NCBI GenBank assembly: GCA_017577925.1
Contig: PKQU01000083.1
Coordinates: 1 to 8,801 of the forward strand
From: Bacillota bacterium
GTDB taxonomy: Bacteria; Bacillota; Bacilli; Calditerricolales; Calditerricolaceae
DNA length: 8,801 nucleotides
Direction of reading: 5' to 3'
How positions within the stretch are numbered: the stretch's first letter is position 1; each line of letters opens with the position of its first letter. Of the stretch, positions 5,998 to 8,801 are shown one piece after another. The position numbers and the translations under genes are program-made. The notes under the pieces were generated by a model. The model was not told the DNA's origin. It did no database searches and saw only the letters and a program-made list of their open reading frames with translations.

Positions 5998-7493
5998 GAC
6001 CCTCCCTCCTCTCCTCCATCGCGGATCGTTCGGTGGGGAAGCACCAGGCGTACCGTCGTCCCGCTCCCCGGCGTGGCGTGAATCTCCATCACGTCGTCCC
6101 GCCCGTAAAAGAGGCGCAGCCGGTCGCGGACGTTGGCCAGGCCAATGCCGGTAGAATGGCCCGTTTGCCTTTCCCCTGCCGGGGGCTCCTCACCGCTGGT
6201 GAGGGCCGCAAGGGTGGCCTCATCCATGCCCACGCCATTGTCGGCCACCTCCACCACCACCCCGTTCGCCGCGCGCCGCACGGTCAGCCGGATACGCCCG
6301 TTGCGCTCCAACGGCTCAATTCCGTGGATGAAGGCATTCTCCACCAGCGGCTGTAGGGTGAGGGAGGGGACCGCCTGCCGCAGGCATCCCGGGTCGACGT
6401 CGAACTCCACGGCAACGCGGTCACCAAACCGCGTTTTCTGGATGAAGCAGTAGTCCTTCACGTGACGGAGCTCCTCCTCCAATGTCACCGGCCGGTCCAG
6501 CCCGCGCAGCGAGTAGCGCAGCAGACCGGAGACGGCGACAATCAGCTCGCTTGTCCGCTCCGCTCCTTCCAGGTAGGCCATCCTAGCCACCGTGTTGAGG
6601 GTGTTGAACAAAAAGTGCGGATTGATCTGGTTCTGAAGGCTTCTGAGCTCGATCTCCTTGAGCAGGCGGTCCATTTCGACGGCCTTGAGCTGATGCGCGT
6701 GCAAGGCCTTCTCCAGCTCCGCTTTCTGCTTCATCTCGTCGATCAGCCGGCGCAAACTGTCGCGCATGCGGTTGAATGCCTCGGCGAGCAAGGCCACTTC
6801 GTCACGGGTGGGCACCTCCACCACCGGGCCATCCAGCTTCCCTTGCGAGATCTCCTTGGCGGCAAGGGCCAAGCGGCGGATCGGACGCGCAATCCCGCGC
6901 GCAAACAGGTAGGCGAAAAGGACGCTCAAGAACAGGGTGGCCCCGAACACGAGCGCGCCCATGGTTTCGTAGGCGCGGTGGGTGTCGCGCAGCTGGGCAT
7001 ACACCTGGTGGTAGGCGGTGAGCTCCCGATCGATCAACTGCAGGGTGGTTTCCAGTATGTACAGGGCAATGTTCTGCGCTTCCCGGTAGTGGTCCGAATA
7101 GCGGTCGATATCCCCCTCGGCAAAGACGCGCAGCGTCTGGTCGGTTTCCTCAATCAAGCTGGCAATCAGGTTGCGGTAATTTTTCACCGTCACCCAATTT
7201 TCCGGTGTCGCCAGCGTACGCGTGAGCGCGTTCTGGTCGGCTAGGAGCACGCGTTTGTGCTGCTCATACTCCCGCAGAATGTGGGGCGACTTGTCCACCA
7301 GATAGGCGTTCAGGGCCTGCATCAGGAGCTGCGTGCGCTGCGAGATTTCGTTTACCAGCAAGAAACGCTGCACAATGGTGTCGTACAGGGCGATCGACCT
7401 TTGGGTGCCGTAGTGGAGGAGGGCGAATACGCCGGACAACAACAACAGCAGGGCCAAAAAAAAGGCCAGCAACTTGCTCTGGATGGTCTTCAT
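5940..7493 (-). CDS. lytS: LytS/YesM-type sensor histidine kinase (xylose sensing with XylFII)
   Basis: Membrane kinase of 517 residues. It has TM1 at about 7-27, an extracytoplasmic, mostly helical domain at about 28-175, TM2 at about 178-198, HAMP at about 199-250 and a predicted coiled coil at about 250-285. The His_kinase (Pfam PF06580) region has LQNQINPHFLFNTL with the phosphorylatable H293, and the ATPase domain has QPLVENAFIHG (381-391), DNGVGM (418-423) and GIGLANVRDRL (449-459). The ATG at 7493 overlaps the xylFII stop by 4 bases (ATGA). The catalytic domain ends near residue 487 (VRLVLPHR); the last 30 or so residues lack family features and largely overlap the start of yesN. The ectodomain has no recognisable sugar-binding fold, which fits detection through the partner protein encoded just upstream. 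The kinase family is certain; the ligand is inferred. Confidence 0.93.
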   Translation of the reverse strand: MKTIQSKLLAFFLALLLLLSGVFALLHYGTQRSIALYDTIVQRFLLVNEISQRTQLLMQALNAYLVDKSPHILREYEQHKRVLLADQNALTRTLATPENWVTVKNYRNLIASLIEETDQTLRVFAEGDIDRYSDHYREAQNIALYILETTLQLIDRELTAYHQVYAQLRDTHRAYETMGALVFGATLFLSVLFAYLFARGIARPIRRLALAAKEISQGKLDGPVVEVPTRDEVALLAEAFNRMRDSLRRLIDEMKQKAELEKALHAHQLKAVEMDRLLKEIELRSLQNQINPHFLFNTLNTVARMAYLEGAERTSELIVAVSGLLRYSLRGLDRPVTLEEELRHVKDYCFIQKTRFGDRVAVEFDVDPGCLRQAVPSLTLQPLVENAFIHGIEPLERNGRIRLTVRRAANGVVVEVADNGVGMDEATLAALTSGEEPPAGERQTGHSTGIGLANVRDRLRLFYGRDDVMEIHATPGSGTTVRLVLPHRTIRDGGEEGGSCIGSSSLTTRALNAKPSG

Positions 7494-8497
7494 GGCCGAT
7501 CCGCCTCGCTTTCCCGGGAGGCCGCGGCGCGGTGGAGGGCCAGCGTGTCGCGCGTGAGGATGTACGTGTCCGTGTAGGTGAGGGGCGGCACCGGTTTGCC
7601 TTCCAGCGCGTCAACCAACAGGTGCACGCTGCGGTAGCCCATGGCATAGGGGGCTTGCACCACCGTGGCGGTAATGACGCCTTTCTCGATGTACGCCAGC
7701 GTCTCGGCCAGGTCATCAAAGGCGATCACCGTCACGCGGCCCGCAAGTCCCCTCTTCTCCAACACCTCCGCGATGCCCAACCCGTCCAGCGCGCTGGTGC
7801 CGACCAGTGCCGTGAGATCCGGGTGGTCCTTCAACATGCGCTCGGCCCTTTCCGCGGCATAGATGCGGCTGATGTTGGACGACTCGACGGCGACCACGCG
7901 GATCCCCGGTGCATGCTTGACGGCGTCACGGAATCCTTTCAGGCGCTGAATCATATTCTCGGCCTCAAAACTTCCGGTGATGACGCCAACGGTGGCCTTC
8001 CCACCGGTGGCCCGGATCAGCGCCTGCCCCGCCTGCACGCCCGCTCGGTAATTGTCGCTGCCCACGTAGGCGAGGCGTTTCGTCGCGGGCGCGTCGGTGT
8101 CGATGGTGATGACGGGGATGCCCTTCTCACGGGCCTTATTGATCACCGGGGCAAAGGCCTTCTCCGTCAGGGCCTGGGTGATGATCCCGTCGACGCGGGA
8201 CGCGATCGCCATGTCGAGCAGTTTGACGTGCTCCTCGATGTCCGTCTGCACGGGACCGCGTACCTCGATGAAGGCGTTGCGCTCCCGCGCCGCCGCTTCG
8301 GCGCCGGCTTGCACCTTCTGCCAATAGGGATTGCCGCGCTCCTGGGCGATCAACACGATGTGGAAACGCGGCGCAGGCAAGACGGTCGCCCGCGGAACGG
8401 GGTCATCGCGCAACACGCCGACGGCCAGGGCGATCACGCCGGCCACCGCAACACACGAGACGAGCGCACACAAGGCCCAAAGCGCCTTTCTGTCCAT
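7490..8497 (-). CDS. xylFII: Membrane-anchored sugar-binding sensor protein, XylFII-like
   Basis: Extracytoplasmic binding protein of the Peripla_BP_4/RbsB type, 335 residues from the ATG at 8497 (MDRKALWALC). That start has GGGGGTGG 7 bases upstream; an ATG at 8503 is an alternative, and the frame is open further up to 8689 but runs through the promoter and terminator region. Residues about 5-28 are one long hydrophobic segment. It contains an LVSC string (12-15) that resembles a lipobox, but hydrophobic residues continue after it, so an uncleaved anchor is more likely. The binding domain follows (about 43-320): FHIVLIAQERGNPYWQKV, DGIITQAL, IPVITIDTDAP, YVGSDNYRAG, VIAFDDL. It is translationally coupled to lytS and far from the transporter's own XylF. 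This suits a sensory role: binding sugar and contacting the LytS ectodomain, as in the C. beijerinckii three-component system. Substrate identity is inferred. Confidence 0.85.
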   Translation of the reverse strand: MDRKALWALCALVSCVAVAGVIALAVGVLRDDPVPRATVLPAPRFHIVLIAQERGNPYWQKVQAGAEAAARERNAFIEVRGPVQTDIEEHVKLLDMAIASRVDGIITQALTEKAFAPVINKAREKGIPVITIDTDAPATKRLAYVGSDNYRAGVQAGQALIRATGGKATVGVITGSFEAENMIQRLKGFRDAVKHAPGIRVVAVESSNISRIYAAERAERMLKDHPDLTALVGTSALDGLGIAEVLEKRGLAGRVTVIAFDDLAETLAYIEKGVITATVVQAPYAMGYRSVHLLVDALEGKPVPPLTYTDTYILTRDTLALHRAAASRESEADRP

Positions 8498-8504
8498 GGC
8501 CATG

Positions 8505-8512
8505 CCACCCCC
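8505..8512 (-). promoter_or_regulatory. Ribosome binding site that selects the xylFII start
   Basis: GGGGGTGG on the minus strand ends 7 bases before the ATG at 8497 but only 1 base before the ATG at 8503, so 8497 is the better start. No comparable site serves the ATGs further upstream. Confidence 0.6.
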
Positions 8513-8524
8513 GCCGATTCGATG

Positions 8525-8540
8525 CACCGTGTTCACCGTG
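8525..8540 (-). repeat. Tandem CACGGTG repeats in the xylFII leader
   Basis: Two copies of CACGGTG on the minus strand (8540-8534 and 8531-8525) are separated by 2 bases, a 9-bp period. They lie in the presumed 5' untranslated leader, between the TATAAT and the ribosome binding site. They may be part of an operator or may be chance; no known regulator is assigned. Confidence 0.3.
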
Positions 8541-8564
8541 GGCCGCGACGATGCGGTCCGGTTT

Positions 8565-8638
8565 TGCGCCGTCGGTTTTGTCAACTTCATTATAAAATTC
8601 AGTACCGGCATCCAAAAAAAGCACGACTGCGCCGTCGG
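8565..8638 (-). repeat. Two copies of an 11-bp word flanking the xylFII promoter
   Basis: CCGACGGCGCA occurs exactly twice on the minus strand, at 8638-8628 (in the loop and arm of the upstream terminator) and at 8575-8565 (just after the predicted transcription start). The copies are 63 bp apart, start to start, about six helical turns, and bracket the TATAAT. A looping repressor or autoregulator site is possible but unproven. Confidence 0.35.
8589..8594 (-). promoter_or_regulatory. -10 box (TATAAT) of the regulatory unit
   Basis: A perfect TATAAT stands in an AT-rich island (AATTTTATAATGAAG) within otherwise GC-rich DNA, 92 bases upstream of the xylFII start. The -35 is poor: TTTTGG or TTTGGA at 16-17 bp spacing, overlapping the T-tract of the preceding terminator. 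Transcription would begin near 8582 and leave a leader of about 85 bases. The TTGACA at 8584-8579 is downstream of this box and lacks a partner -10. Confidence 0.6.
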
Positions 8639-8645
8639 CAGTCGT
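8614..8645 (-). terminator. Intrinsic terminator of the upstream partial gene
   Basis: On the minus strand ACGACTGC (8645-8638) pairs perfectly with GCAGTCGT (8630-8623) around a 7-base loop and is followed, after GC, by seven T (8620-8614). It lies 45 bases after the stop of the gene entering from the right edge and separates that gene from the xylFII promoter. Confidence 0.9.
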
Positions 8646-8690
8646 TTCCTCGACACGCACCGGACTCCCCTCCCTTGCCCCAACCCCACG

Positions 8691-8801
8691 TTACACCAAC
8701 ACCGAATCGGTGCGGTACACCCGCACGTAGCGCTCGAAATCCCAGCGGGACAGAAACCGGCTCGCCGCCTGTACGCCCGCCTGGTACAGGTTCTCCTTGT
8801 C
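8691..8801 (-). CDS. C-terminal 36 residues of an unidentified protein (5' part outside window)
   Basis: The minus-strand frame entering at 8801 is open for 36 codons to a TAA at 8693-8691. It reads as a plausible amphipathic C-terminus (YQAGVQAASRFLSRWDFERY) and is followed by a good terminator, so it is almost certainly the 3' end of a real gene. The pattern of a helix ending FL.RWDFERY loosely recalls the tails of some bacterial patatin-like phospholipases, but this is from memory and weak. The terminator suggests it is not part of the xylose unit. Confidence 0.65.
   Translation of the reverse strand, partial: DKENLYQAGVQAASRFLSRWDFERYVRVYRTDSVLV

Noticed and set aside
4642..6081. Plus-strand open frame of 479 codons opposite the response regulator gene
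   Set aside because: The opposite strand encodes clear receiver and AraC domains. This frame has no motif or credible neighbour, and its length is explained by high GC.
6462..7244. Plus-strand open frame of 260 codons opposite the kinase gene
   Set aside because: Antisense shadow of the kinase, without domain features.
8579..8584. TTGACA on the minus strand as a -35 box
   Set aside because: No -10-like hexamer follows at 16-18 bp (the sequence there is GC-rich), and it lies downstream of the perfect TATAAT.
8498..8689. N-terminal extension of the xylFII protein up to base 8689
   Set aside because: The frame is open but runs through the terminator, the TATAAT and the presumed leader. It has no ribosome binding site and would place 64 unrelated residues before the membrane anchor.
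1..8801. CRISPR arrays, tRNA or rRNA genes, insertion sequences, phage or toxin genes
   Set aside because: No regularly spaced repeats, RNA-gene features, transposase motifs or terminal inverted repeats were seen; apart from short regulatory gaps the window is filled with the genes listed.

Overview
The window holds one compact minus-strand locus for sensing and importing a pentose, most likely D-xylose, with the ends of two unrelated genes at its edges. High GC, strong GGAGG-type ribosome binding sites, a lipoprotein sugar-binding protein, a CcpA-type cre-like site and a YesN/LytS-family two-component pair all point to a Gram-positive Bacillota, probably a high-GC and possibly thermophilic Bacillales relative. 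The taxon is an inference; no rRNA or other marker gene is present.

Layout, read along the minus strand from high to low coordinates: (1) the 3' end of an unidentified gene (8801-8691) and its intrinsic terminator (8645-8614). (2) A promoter with a perfect TATAAT (8594-8589), then a three-gene regulatory unit: a membrane-anchored sugar-binding protein (xylFII-like, 8497-7490), a LytS/YesM-type histidine kinase (7493-5940) and a YesN/AraC-type response regulator (5997-4402). These genes overlap by 4 and 58 bases. (3) A 238-base intergenic region with a terminator for the regulatory unit, two A-tract direct repeats 21 bp apart (candidate regulator site) and a cre-like site. (4) The transporter genes xylF (lipoprotein binding protein), xylG (two-domain ATPase) and xylH (permease), with two GC-rich hairpins between xylF and xylG. 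(5) A terminator after xylH (178-141), facing the terminator (91-127) of a plus-strand gene whose last 23 codons lie at 2-70.

The gene set and order match the XylFII-LytS-YesN three-component system described in Clostridium beijerinckii, where an extracytoplasmic binding protein presents xylose to the kinase and the response regulator activates xylFGH. The working model is: xylose binds XylFII, XylFII engages the LytS ectodomain, LytS phosphorylates YesN, YesN activates the xylF promoter through the A-tract repeats, and CcpA shuts it down at the cre-like site when preferred sugars are present. No catabolic genes (xylA, xylB) are in the window. The system is therefore a good example of a known but rarely annotated arrangement, not clearly a new one. 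The most original signals are in the regulatory DNA.
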